Below are positions 1 to 11,060 of a stretch of 64,000 nt of DNA, piece after piece. Made by a program: the position numbers and the translations under genes. Origin of the DNA: Antennarius striatus (Eukaryota; Chordata; Actinopteri; Lophiiformes; Antennariidae); contig NC_090795.1 in assembly GCF_040054535.1 (NCBI RefSeq), forward strand, positions 5,493,501 to 5,557,500. Direction: 5' to 3'. The notes below the pieces were generated by a model. It was given only the letters and a program-made list of their open reading frames with translations. It was not told where the DNA came from and searched no databases. Position 1 is the stretch's first letter. The number at the start of each line of letters is the position of its first letter.

Positions 1-3000
1 TATTTTGTTTTTATAGAGAGGTGAAATAGTCTAACCTGACCTTGTCGGATTTGACAGGTAAAAGTTGTTTTCTGTCTGAAACTCAGCTTCCTGTCTTCTC
101 CTTGAAATGCTCTTCGAGTAACTGGCTGCCACTTTCATCCTCAGCAGCAGAATTATGTTTTCAGCCTGGTGATGGGTATCCTGGGTCGCTGTAATCACCC
201 ACGATTTTTTTTGTTGAAAATCTGGAATTATTCTTAATCACATGGAGATTTGGCAGCGTTTATATTCGGATTAACGTGTGTCTTTCTACAGATAGATGAA
301 ATTCCACAACTTCACATCTCACTCTGTGTCCGTGCACTCCTTCATCCTTTTATGTATTACACTGGAAACACACTGCCCCTCATATTTTCCAGGGATGCTA
401 ATACATTCATATCTGACTGGGATTGCGGAGGCGAGATGAGCCCTGACAGGAAGATGGGTCAAAGCGGGTCACAGCTTGGATTACCAAGTATACCTGAGCA
501 ATGTCAGTCCAAAGTGAATCGAGGCAACGCTACTGAGTCATCACTAGTTTATGTCATAGTGTGCATGTGTGTGTGTGAGAAAAAGAGTAGAGGGGTGAGG
601 GGAGGGGTTAGAGGATGTTGTGGACTGGCACAGTCAAATCTAAATCCTTCTCTTTTCTGTCAATAACGCGCTGCTTTTTCACAGCCCCTCTAATCCTCTT
701 TCTGACGCAGCTCACCTCCATTTATCGGCAGAGCGACTGCACGCCTAAAACAATCAGGCAGAAGCGCACTAACCATCAATTTGTGCCTGACTGTGTGTGC
801 ATGTGTGTGACTTTCACTCTGCACTGATCTTGATCTCGATAAAGGTCCTTTGCGTTTGCGTTTTTATTCTCTGCTGCTTCCAAATTAATATCTGCAGCCG
901 TCTGCGAGGTCACGCAGCTGCGAAAATGTTTTTTTTTGTGTTTTTTTTTTAAAGCACAGAGCTGATCATCGGTTAAGTTGAATAACGGCTCTGCACGATA
1001 GCTCTCTGCTGCACCAGCGGTGAGATTATGCATGATGCTGGCTAGGCAGTCAGCCCAGGCGGTTCTGCTGCTGACTCAGTGCAAGCATAGCTGGGGTTTT
1101 TGGGGTTAATGCACCAGGGCCAGGGGCTTATCCTCGGTCCATCCTCATCTACCAGAACTTCAAAGGATGCCATGACAGTTTGAAATCGCCATCTCCTCCG
1201 GTACAAGCTCTGCAGAACCCGTCCCTTCAGCACTTAGGTCAAATTCATCCTCATCTTTTATGTATCGGTTACCCCATTGATTGCACTGTAAGAGATTCAT
1301 GAATACAGAGGGACCTATTTCCGTATCACAGTCCAGTATTTTTTTTTACAATAGGAAAGATTTTTCTCTGATTTGCACGGCTCTTATTTTATTTCCCTCT
1401 CATTTTTTCTCTTCTGTTTTTCTGTTTCCAACCCCCTCCCCCCCCAATCCCTGTTTTATACCTGTTATAGAAGGTCACAGCAATTTCCCCTTTTGACGGG
1501 TATGTTTTCTTTTCCTGTATTTATTGTTCAGTCATGAATTATTCAGACTGCAGATAGTTAAGACTGTGAATATGAGTTACAGGAAGCTTATAGACAGGAA
1601 CTTCTTGTTAAAATTGGGCAAACATAGCTGGTCCAGATTAAATTTTTACCTTATTGCTGCTTTGATTCGACAGACTCCTGTAAACAATAAGGTCTAATCT
1701 TATCCTTAATTTTCCAGTGGATGTGTCTAATAATAATTTTAAAGAAAAGGCGGCTAGATAAGGTATATTTCGCATTTACTGCTATTTAATTATCACCATA
1801 AAGGCCCCATCGGCATTCACTCAAACTGTCTGCATTCTTTTACATTCATTCTGATTTGGTTTTTTTTAGTCATTCAATAATACATACCGGTATGTTTATC
1901 CATGATGAGGCCGACCCCCCGCACACACCTCCCCACCCCCAAGCTCCTCGTCTCTGTGTTTAAGCGACGTGTGTGTTGTTACGCACCTCAGCAGAGTGTG
2001 AAATTGAAGTTTCTCCCCTCGCAGATGTGACATGACTGACAAACAGCGGAGGGTTCATGAGATGAGAAATCAGACCTTTTAACAGAAGTTGTCGTTTTCC
2101 ACTTGTCAGGATGAGGAACCTCGTTCACCGACGGCTTCGCTGCTCTCGACGTTTATGACGCGGCACATTATAAGAATCTATAATCAATATTCAAAACAGT
2201 GATGACTGCTGTCTGGTATGAAACAGTGAATTTGAAATCATTCCTTAGATTACGAGCTGTGTTTTGGATATGAGAAAAGCGGCTTGAAGTGGAACATGAT
2301 GGACCACAAACACCAACAACAAGAACTATCATAAATATCTAGTGCCTAATATATATTTACTGACAATTCTTTCGGAAATACTGAACAAGCATTTCAATAA
2401 TATGTTATGTATAAAGTACAAGAATTATGTTGCGTGAAATTTTATAGAAATTCCTGAATCCTTGCCTTGTCAGAAAGACTTGAAGGCCCCCTGGATTATC
2501 AGTGTCCTCCCTATGACCTATGCTTATGTTTATGCTATGTGTGTGCATGTATGTGCGCGCACGCAAGTGTGTGTATGTGCAACCTGTTCCAATTAGGTCC
2601 CACCTGGTAAGCGTTGGACAGACCACCATCTGCTCTTTGCCCCAGCGCTGAACTACCTGCCAGCTCCTCTTCGTCCCCTTCCTGAGGTATCAGGAAAGTG
2701 ATGCGAAGTGATTTGCAATATTTTTTATCTATTTGTAAAGTTTCAAAAGCGCACTAATGAATCTGGTTTAATTAGCATGAGGGATGATAATATATGTTCC
2801 ATCTTGAATCTGGATTTTCCTTACGTAAGCCTTTTTACCCCGCTACAAAGAATCCCCCAAAAACCTCAATGATGTGACAGACTGTCGCTGTTTGCTTCAG
2901 GAAATGGGTACAGTGGTAATGTGTTTTATTGTATAGCAGAGTGAGTCATCGCCCTCAGACAAGGATTGGTTTCACCCTCTTTCAAAACACCTCAAGGATT

Positions 3001-6000
3001 TAACACACTCAATTTAAAGGTGTTCACATGGGCTTAAAATGATTTCCCACTCCTTATCTCTCTTCTTTATTTTGTTGTTGCTGGCAGTGAATTATGCACA
3101 AGTCCCCGCCCTCTTTTCTGTGCCAAGACGTTGCTTCCCAAAAGACAGGGTTTAGAATCAAACCAACATGTTGGTGCTGTGATTTTACAACTGAAGAAAA
3201 TTAGGCATAGCCGATTATGAACACAGCTATTAAATAATCTATTTTTATGATCTACCCTCTGGTCAAGTTTTGTTCTTTGCTCTACTAAAAGCTGGGAGGG
3301 TTTGTATATTCCTTTTTTCTTCCAAAGAAAAACTGTGTTGTGTCCACCATCCCCCAGTATTTCAGCAGTAATTGCAACACAGGAGTGAGTGTGGAAAAAG
3401 CACAGGGAGCAGCAGCACAGCATGAGCTCATGGCACATGGACCAGCACATTAGCCACCAGGGCGCCGCAGGAGTGTTCCGATATGTTGTGATGAATTCTC
3501 CACCATAAAAAGCCTTTATTCACTTCCAGGTGGAGATATGTACACGAACAGAAGACAAGGAGCCCGGAATTAAGCACAGGAGATAAAAGATGCCAAAGAT
3601 GAGACAGTAAAGGAGGTGAGTTTCACTTTCTCTGCATGTTTGCTCCCCTCCTGATCATTACATTGCCTTCAGCGCTGCTGTAAGTGGCTGTGGATGCGGC
3701 GTTTATTGGTGCACAGGTCAGCGGCTGCCTATAAACGGGACTCACCGAGGCAAAGCATTACATTAAGAAAACATGAAACGCACCTATTATAATAGTGTTG
3801 AGATTGGCCTTGAATGCTGTTAATGTTTACCCCTTCACACTCCTGATTCACCTTTCACCTTCCAAACACAGCCCTCTGTGCATCTGATGTAGCACTTTAG
3901 CGCTACACACATCAGTCAAGGTTGGCAGCAAATAGCAGACACAAAGAGGTCAGGGGTTAAATTCTAATGTTGATTAACCTGAAGTTCACTATCTTTGCTC
4001 TTCCTCTCCTCTTTCTCTCCATCCTTTCCCCTAACACTGTGCAAATATGTTTTTCGGGGCTTGAGGATTATATTAAGAGGTAATATTTGTGATGTAACTA
4101 AATGTAAGAGGAGACCGGGGAGAATCCATCAGTATGCTGTGTGGCTTGAATGTGAATGCATATGGCAGAAAAAACAGAACGGCATAAGGGTGAGATGAGA
4201 CAGACAGACAGACAGAAAGGAGGGAACTCTGGCTGGTTTGTTGAAAGACTTTTTTTTTTTTTTTGGTGACAGAGCAGATGGTGGCGTTGAGATAAACATT
4301 TTAAAAAGTGTGCTAAAGTGCGGAAAAGTACTGAACATGTTTACTGTGCCAGGCATAAGCCAAAGCGACGCAGCAACATAAACAGGAGGGAAAAGGACTG
4401 GGAGTTATTACTAACATGGTATTCTTACATCATCATAATTAGTGATTAATCACTGTTATTATGTTTTGACTAATATTAACCTCATACTGTTGAAGCTTGC
4501 AGCCACTATCATGATTTGTTCTTTAGAGGGACCTAACCCAGCACCATGGGTCGACTGCTAGAGCCGTGGTTTACAGTGAACACCAGTGGACACTGGATAC
4601 AGTTAAAAGTGTATCACTGTGTCGTCTTGCTTCACATTGAGGAGACATATTTCAGAAAATCTCAAAAAGGGAAGGAAGGATTCGGCAATGAGTGGATTAT
4701 CTGGTCTACAGCCAAGGATTTATCACAGATTTCCCTCTGTGCCACCACCCTCTTTAATGTAACTCTTTTTCTCAGTGTGTTCCTGTGCAAACAATATTTT
4801 GGGCTTTCAACATCAAGTGTTTTTTTTTTCTTCTTCTTCTGTGGAGTGTGTTTATGGAGATTAGGTAGGGAATGAGAGGGTAATTGGTGACAATCAGACA
4901 AGGTAAATCTTGGCCGGTGGGAGGAGAGCCACGACGGCGCAGATACCGGCTATCACTGCGGAACAGAACGGACACGGAGGAGAAATGATCAAAGGGAAAG
5001 GTTGGAGGTGGAGGAGAATCAAGTTTAGGATTAAAAAGAGAGGAAAGAGATAAGATAAAGCCAGTGGAATGACGTACACAAATCACGGAAATGTGAAATT
5101 GCTCAAAGGTGCTCGTCATCTATGCTCACAGCTAAATAATTAACTGCCTGAGGTTGAGCTCACCTACTGCAGTCACCATGCTGGGTGCACGGATGCTCAG
5201 CTAGGCAGCTGTAAAAGCAACTTGATTCATTTCCTCCAGCAAAGGAACTGAAAGAAGAGGTTATTTGAGAACTTGCAGGTGCACAGGCAGCAGCAGATGA
5301 TGACAGTGGTGTGTAACAGGTTGATCCTAAAGCGCTGAGCATGCAGAAGAGATCTGCACAAACAGCTACAAACACAAGTTTAAATGTGACATTTAAGTGA
5401 TAGCAATCAAGCGTTTATTAATCCATCCAAGCTTCCAGCAAATTAATGAGGTCTTAATGTATTTTAATATAGAGTGCCGGGAAACACTCACCGAGAACGT
5501 CCTTATCTGTGAACCTTCCCCAGTGGATTAATTCATAATAACACACTTGCAAACGTAATTTAAATCTTTTTTTTTCTATCTTTCACAGACTAATTTAAGA
5601 TCATATCTCTTTGTGGCAGAAGTGAGACCCCTTCAACCGTGGTTCTTGTCTTGAGCTCTGCCCAGGATAACATCTAATATTCAAAAGTTAATGTTATTTA
5701 AGGTAATGTGTGTCACCCTCGGCATGCCATTAAGTCGGGGGTCGTTATCTGTGTGTACCTGAGCAAATTATGAAATGGGAAGCTAATTTAACTTGCTCAA
5801 TGAGCAGCACATTTCACAGTTCATTTGACCATTCATAAAACACTAAACAGCAAATCACCTTTACACCCTCTGCGTTTTGTTTCTAATTCCAACATTAACA
5901 ATGCAGGGAGATTAAGGAAAGGCATTTACTTGATGTACTTTTTAACACACTGATCATAATAACACGAATAAGGTTCCACGAAAAAGCACTCCCACATTGG

Positions 6001-7479
6001 GTGAATTGTAGCCATCAAAATCAGAGAAGAGTTTGAAGTACGAATTTGACTTCACTGGTGTACTGTTTAACCCAGGAAGACCCTCCTCTAATAGTCTGGA
6101 TACATCAATTGTAAATGATTTTAATTTGCACACTTTGTGCTTGGCGTTTAAAACAAAAGAACAGAACATCCAGAGCGCTGTCGGAACAAAGCAGAGTTGC
6201 CCTCAAGAATGTCCAGTTCTTTTTCCCAGCTTGAACAGATGATGTTACCCTCAGAAACTTATTCTTAATTGATTTTGCATGCATAAATTGACATGTAATA
6301 TTTTGACAGTGTATGACTGAGAGTTACTGTGCTTTTATAATTTTGGCTGGTAGAATTCTGGCTAACTTGTGACGAATCCTAAAAAAAGAACGTACACGAG
6401 TGTCTATTTGAAAATGGAAAAGCGTTGTGGCGCATCGCTCAGTTCGTTATGACGCTGATGACGTTGGACAACATCAGTGTCAGCCTCTGATATCTTACTG
6501 AAGAAAAGAACCAAGGCCCCAGTCTTGGATCAACATTAGCTAAACCTGGGTAGACAGCAGACATAACTTAGTCCACTTTGATGACATAAACCTTGTTGGA
6601 TTTGTGTGGTTAAGAAATTTCATGCTCTTGATGTTGTGAAGTGAAGTGTGTTAGGTTGAGGCTCAAATCTCCACAGTGTTCAGAGAGAAATTCAACTACA
6701 CCTCCCATCCAAGGTGCTGTGTGTGTGTGTGTTTGTGTGTGTGTGCGTGCTTGCTTGCGTGTGTGTGTGTGCACACAAGTGTGCTTGTGTGTGTGCACAC
6801 AAGTGTGCTTGTGTGTCACATTGGATGTCAGTCCACCAGCATTCATTCAGGAAGACAGCGGGGTAGACCCCACCCCTCTCGCTCGGTCGGATCCCTCTCC
6901 CAGATCTGTCAGGCATCTGTTGACGTGTCCTCAATTTGACATGCCTCGCTCGGCGAAAGGAAAGGCACCAATCATCCAGCTTTGTCTGGTTGTTTTATCC
7001 AAGTGCCTCCCGTAACCACCCCGCGACCTCTGCCAGCAGAAGTTAAGCAGATAGCCTTGCATTAGTCTTAGAGATGGAGTCGGGGTAATCTCATCAAAAA
7101 GGCTTGAGCTGGTCATCAGCCCATTATGAAAAATGTTTCCAGAGTAAATAAACAGCTAAATCACTTTTAAAGCAATTCTTTTAAAACATCATTTTTTGAA
7201 AGAATAATTGTTTTCTGAGCTGCAGAGATTTATTTCATTATAATATAAATACAAGTCACAAATGATGGTTTTACATCAGGCTTCATTAGCCCTTTGTTAA
7301 TATTTAATCTTTATTCAGCACATATGTTTGAATAAAACTTTAATAAGTTGTTGGGCTGTGCCAGGTATTTAGAGTACTTTATCTAAAAGCATATTAACAA
7401 ATTGACTGTGTCCACTTTGGGTCAGCTTTGTTTCCTGACATGTAATTAACTGTAGAATCCGCTGCTTAAAATCACCTGA
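1..7479. other. non-coding sequence, upstream or 5' intronic to dlgap1
   Basis: AT-rich, with no exon I can support. A donor-like GGAG|GTGAGT at about 3616 could end a 5'UTR exon but has no other support. A TG-rich minisatellite lies at 6719-6816. Other open frames look like chance. Confidence 0.6.
6719..6816. repeat. TG-rich microsatellite with a 24-bp minisatellite unit
   Basis: A TG run is followed by two copies of a 24-bp unit containing GTGTGCACACAAGTGTGCTT. Each unit holds the palindrome CACACAAG-TGTG-CTTGTGTG. Confidence 0.85.
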
Positions 7480-7563
7480 CGCTCTAAACGCCTGTGGCAG
7501 CAGTTTGACGCTAATACCGCCTGACAGCGGCAAGCTCCGCGCCATGCGTACTGTACACACAGC

Positions 7564-7573
7564 GCGCATGCGC
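7564..7573. promoter_or_regulatory. NRF1-type promoter motif
   Basis: The window around GCGCATGCGC reads CGCGCATGCGCA, a perfect fit to the NRF1 consensus YGCGCAYGCGCR. It lies in a local CpG-rich patch (about 7480-7680) within AT-rich sequence, 82 bp upstream of an ATG in good context at 7655. NRF1 sites are typical of constitutively expressed gene promoters. Confidence 0.5.
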
Positions 7574-7654
7574 ACCACCGCACCGCGTGTTTGGCAGTGA
7601 GCGTGTGCCAAATCCTAAAGCAATATGAATACTGTATTGTGCAAGTCGAACGCA

Positions 7655-7816
7655 ATGGGGCGTCGCTTTTTTAGCGAGTTGGTAGAGAATAAAAAAAAAC
7701 ATTATCATTTGAAACACGGCGAGGCGGCTGAATGTACACAGGGACTGTACTCTAGTTTGGTCATGTTTAATTATCCATGTTCGGTTTATTTGTGCTGCTC
7801 ACAAGCTTGGAAATGA
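7655..7816 (+). CDS. short unrecognised ORF behind the NRF1-type promoter
   Basis: The ATG at 7655 has a strong context (G at -3, G at +4) and opens 53 codons starting MGRRFFSELVENKKKHYHLK. No family recognised. It overlaps, in another frame, the longer ORF at 7777-8223. The two could be parts of one gene broken by a frameshift or joined by splicing I cannot see, or this one could be an upstream ORF. Confidence 0.25.
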   Translation: MGRRFFSELVENKKKHYHLKHGEAAECTQGLYSSLVMFNYPCSVYLCCSQAWK

Positions 7817-8223
7817 CTGCTATAATGAAGAAGCAGCAGCACTTGTGCCACGAGGAGCTGAACAGTTACAAGGCTTCTATTGATATTAGCAGCATTAGCA
7901 GCTTTTTCACATGTGGGTCATGGCTGCACAAAAGCACACACACACGCACACATAGCCCTGAGTCTGCAGGGTTCGATTTAGCTACCACTGTGACAGCACT
8001 ATGTCACTTCCATGCAGTCCAGGATTACGCGCCCCAGATTTCACAGCTCTTAAGAGAGAATATAAACATGAAGGTTATTATTCTGCCTCACATTAGAGAG
8101 GGGAAACATGCAGATCCAAAATACATGAAAATGTCTTTCACCTTTGATTTATTAGTTGGTGCAAAGGCAGACTCAGACTACCTTTTTGAATGGTACAGCG
8201 GTCTACTTAGAGAGGCGTTGTGA
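7777..8223 (+). CDS. unrecognised 148-codon ORF, possible nested gene or retrocopy
   Basis: A frame from ATG 7777 to TGA 8223 encodes a protein of ordinary composition (for example GFDLATTVTALCHFHAVQDY and SFTFDLLVGAKADSDYLFEW). There are no internal stops and no low complexity apart from a short CA-derived KSTHTRTHS stretch. AATAAA follows 115 bp after the stop (8338-8343), and an NRF1-type CpG-rich patch lies upstream. The lack of introns suggests a retrocopy or a single-exon gene nested upstream of dlgap1 exon 1. I do not recognise the family. It could also be a terminal exon of a gene with unseen upstream exons. Confidence 0.4.
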   Translation: MFGLFVLLTSLEMTAIMKKQQHLCHEELNSYKASIDISSISSFFTCGSWLHKSTHTRTHSPESAGFDLATTVTALCHFHAVQDYAPQISQLLRENINMKVIILPHIREGKHADPKYMKMSFTFDLLVGAKADSDYLFEWYSGLLREAL

Positions 8224-8337
8224 TAAAATGCATGGGATGAAAGGATTTCAACGCTTGTAAAAAAGATTTTTCATGTCAGTGGGGGTTCTTTTCTACTTAG
8301 GTAAAGATTAAGTTTAAAAAATGTAACGTCATTTCTT

Positions 8338-8343
8338 AATAAA
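8338..8343 (+). terminator. candidate polyadenylation signal of the nested ORF
   Basis: AATAAA lies 115 bp downstream of the TGA at 8221-8223. Confidence 0.35.
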
Positions 8344-9137
8344 ACACTCTTGATTAGAATATGATGTTGGACATATTTTTATTTAAAAAATTGATGTGCT
8401 TTAATTCAGGCAACTTGAATTCACTAAAACAGCTTTGGCCTTCAGTGGTGGTCTTGGATACACAAGAAGTACAAGGCTGCCATCGTTCTTCTTTGTGTAT
8501 ATGATGCCAAAATGAATCTTATGTGCGAGTTATCATTAGCCAGGTGAAAACACATTGTCTTTCACCAGGAAATCCATTTGTTTCCATGGCGATGTCCTCC
8601 CTTATCCAATCTCCTTGCCTGCTCTTCATGGATTCCTTTATTGAATTTTTTTCCCCCCTCAAAAGTCTTTATTGGCTTTTTGTTCATTTTAAATGTACTC
8701 AACACATTTTTCCAAACATATTCTTATTTTCCTCCAATAATGCATAATTATTTTGGGACAAAGTTAAATTAACAAGAGTAGAATTACATTTAAAGATGAA
8801 TTACTTTCATGTTCTGAACCAACCAAAGAACATTTGCTTTACATTTCCTGAATGCTAACTTTAATTATATTTTAGCTTCTTATTAAACTTTAAAAGAGAA
8901 CAACAACAAATCAATCAGTTCTTTAATGCTTTGCAGTCATTAATCATTAAGTTGTTTTCAGAGTTAAGTTGATTTATCTGTGTAACACTAAAAACAAGAA
9001 ATGGCTAGATTGATTTTGCTTGCGCACTTCAGTACTATATCATATGATATCTTTTTCAAGATAAACTCAGAATCTTGTCACATCTTATGAGCGACCACGA
9101 ATAGAGTTCCATATCTAACAGGAAATGGTACCTTTTA
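8344..9137. other. AT-rich non-coding stretch
   Basis: No gene, repeat family or structured element recognised between the nested ORF and the LINE cluster. Confidence 0.6.
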
Positions 9138-9194
9138 TTGGAAATGATGGAAGCTATCATCGTTATCCTTGACTTGCACTATTTCTCCATTCAG

Positions 9195-9514
9195 ACCTTT
9201 GAGAAGTTCAACCTTAAGCACACAATAGCGATCTCAGTGGAGGTGGTAGGAAACTATAAGTTCCTGGGACTGCAGCTAGACAGCAGACTGGACTGGTCAC
9301 TCAACTCGGACTGTGTGTACAGGAAGGGGCAGAGCAGGATGTACTGCCTGAGGAGGCTGGCCTCCTTCAACATCTGTCCTAAGCTCCTTCTCATGTTCTA
9401 TCAGTCTGTAGTCTCCAGTGTGCTGTCATACGCCACTGTGTGTTGGGGTGGGGGGGCCAGGAAAAGAGATATGGACCGTCTTAACAGGCTCATCCGCAGA
9501 GCGGGCTCAGTGGG
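9195..9514 (+). mobile_element. L2/Maui-like LINE fragment (C-terminal RT region)
   Basis: The translated peptide contains VGNYKFLGLQLDSRLDWS, KGQSRMYCLRRLASFNICPK and LLLMFYQSVVSSVLSYATVC, then WGGGARKRDMDRLNRLIRRA. This is the characteristic region after the reverse-transcriptase core of fish L2-type (CR1 superfamily) non-LTR elements. It stops abruptly at the inverted repeat at 9515. The 5' limit is approximate. It is a truncated relic with the RT core missing. Confidence 0.75.
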
Positions 9515-9553
9515 CTTTTTAACCCTTTGGCTGCCAGCCAAAGGGTTAAAAAG
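9515..9553. repeat. perfect 19-bp inverted repeat at the junction of two LINEs
   Basis: Left arm CTTTTTAACCCTTTGGCTG (9515-9533), a single C, then its exact reverse complement (9535-9553). The right arm runs into the Rex3-like reading frame (VKKLLGG). The left arm may be a snap-back copy made at the 5' end of that insertion. Confidence 0.95.
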
Positions 9554-11060
9554 CTCCTTGGTGGCAGGGCCCAGGGGGTGGATGAGATCCACGCGGAGTT
9601 CCAAAGGCTCTGGATGTTGTGGGGCTGTCCTGGTTGACACGCCTCTGCAACATCGCGTGGACATTGGGGACAGTGTCTCTGGATTGGCAGACTGGGGTGG
9701 TGGTCCCCCTCTTTAAGAAGGGGGACCGGAGGATGTGTTCCAACTACAGGGGGTTCACACTCCTCAGCCTCCCTGGCAAGGTCTATTCAGGGGTTCTGGA
9801 GAGAAGGGCCCGTCGGGAAGTCGAATCTCGGATTCAGGAGGAGCAGTGTGGTTTTCGTCCTGGCCGTGGAACAGTGGACCAGCTCTACACCCTCCACAGG
9901 GTCCTTGAGGGGACATGGGACTTCGCCCAACCAGTCTACATGTGTTTTGTGGACTTGGAGAAGACGTTTGACTGTGTTCCTCGGGGGGTTCTGTGGGAGG
10001 TACTTCGGGAATATGGGGTACCGAATCCCTTGATAAGGGCTGTTCGGTCCCTGTACGACCGATGTCAGAGTTTGGTCCGCATTGCCGGCAGTAAGTCGGA
10101 TTCGTTTCCAGTGAGGGTTGGACTCCGCCAAGGCTGCCCTTTGTCACCGATTCTGTTCATAACTTTTATGGACAGAATGTCTAGGCGCAGCCAAGGCGTT
10201 GAGGGTGTCCGGTTTGGTGGCCTCAGTATTGCATCTCTGCTTTTTGCAGATGACGCGGTGCTGTTAGCTTCATCAAGCCGTGATCTCCAACTCTCACTGG
10301 AGCGGTTCGCAGCCGAGTGTGAAGCGGTTGGGATGAGAATCAGCACCTCCAAATCTGAGATCATGGTCCTCAGTCGGAAAAGGGTGGAGTGCCCTCTCTG
10401 GGTTGGGGATGAGATCCTGCCCCAAGTGGAGGAGTGCAAGTATCTCGGGGTCTCGTTCACGAGTGGTGGTACGATGGAACGGGAGATCGACAGGCGGATC
10501 GGTTCAGCGTCTGCAGTGATGAGGACTCTGTATCGGTCAGTCGTGGTGAAGAAGGAGCTGAGCCGAAAGGCAAAGCTCTCAATTTACCGGTCGATCTATG
10601 TTCCTGCCCTCACCTATGGTCACGAGCTGTGGGTCGTGACCGAAAGAACGAGATCCTGGATACAAGAGGCCGAAATGAGTTTCCTTCGCAGGGTGTCCGG
10701 GCTCTCCCTTAGAGATAGGGTGAGAAGTTCTGTCATCCGGGATGGACTCAGAGTCGAGCCGCTACTCCTTCGCATCGAGAGGAGCCAGATGAGGTGGCTC
10801 GGGCATCTGATTAGGATGCCTCCTGGACGCCTCCCTGGTGAGGTGTTCCGGGCACGTCCTACCGGGAGGAGGCCCCTGGGACGACCCAGTACACGCTGGA
10901 AAGACTATGTCTCCCGGCTGGCCTGGGAATGCCTTGGGAATCTCCCGGAGGAGCTGGACGAAGTGGCTAGGGAGAGGGAAGTCTGGGCTTCCCTGCTTAA
11001 GCTGCTGCCCCCGCAACCCGACCCCAGATAAGCGGAAGAGAATGGATGGATGGATGGATT
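9535..11060 (+). mobile_element. RTE-clade (Rex3-like) LINE, 5'-truncated, with GATG tail
   Basis: The 3' part of a non-LTR retrotransposon includes most of the reverse transcriptase and the C-terminal region but lacks the endonuclease. Just after the RT stop the sequence ends in (GATG/ATGG)n at about 11042-11059, the short 3' tail I recall for fish Rex3/RTE elements. The uninterrupted RT frame over 1.4 kb implies a fairly recent insertion. A one-base frameshift near 9600 separates the VDEIHAEF part from the rest. It sits directly against the L2 fragment. Confidence 0.75.
9619..11031 (+). pseudogene. reverse transcriptase remnant of the Rex3-like LINE
   Basis: The open frame runs from about 9619 to TAA at 11029-11031. 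Recognisable RT blocks: VVPLFKKGDRRMCSNYRGFT, EEQCGFRPGRGTVDQLYTLH, FVDLEKTFDCVPRG, GLRQGCPLSPILF and the catalytic FADDAVLLAS (FADD codons near 10243-10254). The tail contains RWLGHLIRMPPGRLPGEVF and ends in LLPPQPDP. The catalytic Asp pair is present, but the endonuclease and the true start are missing, so the copy cannot retrotranspose by itself. Confidence 0.8.

Noticed and set aside
3480..3616. Possible 5'UTR exon of dlgap1 ending at GGAG|GTGAGT
   Set aside because: Only a donor-like motif supports it. No promoter element, CpG patch or conservation evidence is visible.
6719..6816. Regular spaced repeats, considered as a CRISPR-like array
   Set aside because: The units are tandem TG-rich minisatellite copies with no unique spacers, in an animal nuclear genome.
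7960..7985. GGTTCGATTTA considered as a tRNA B box
   Set aside because: It lacks the conserved C of GTTCRANNC and there is no cloverleaf around it. No tRNA gene was found in the window.
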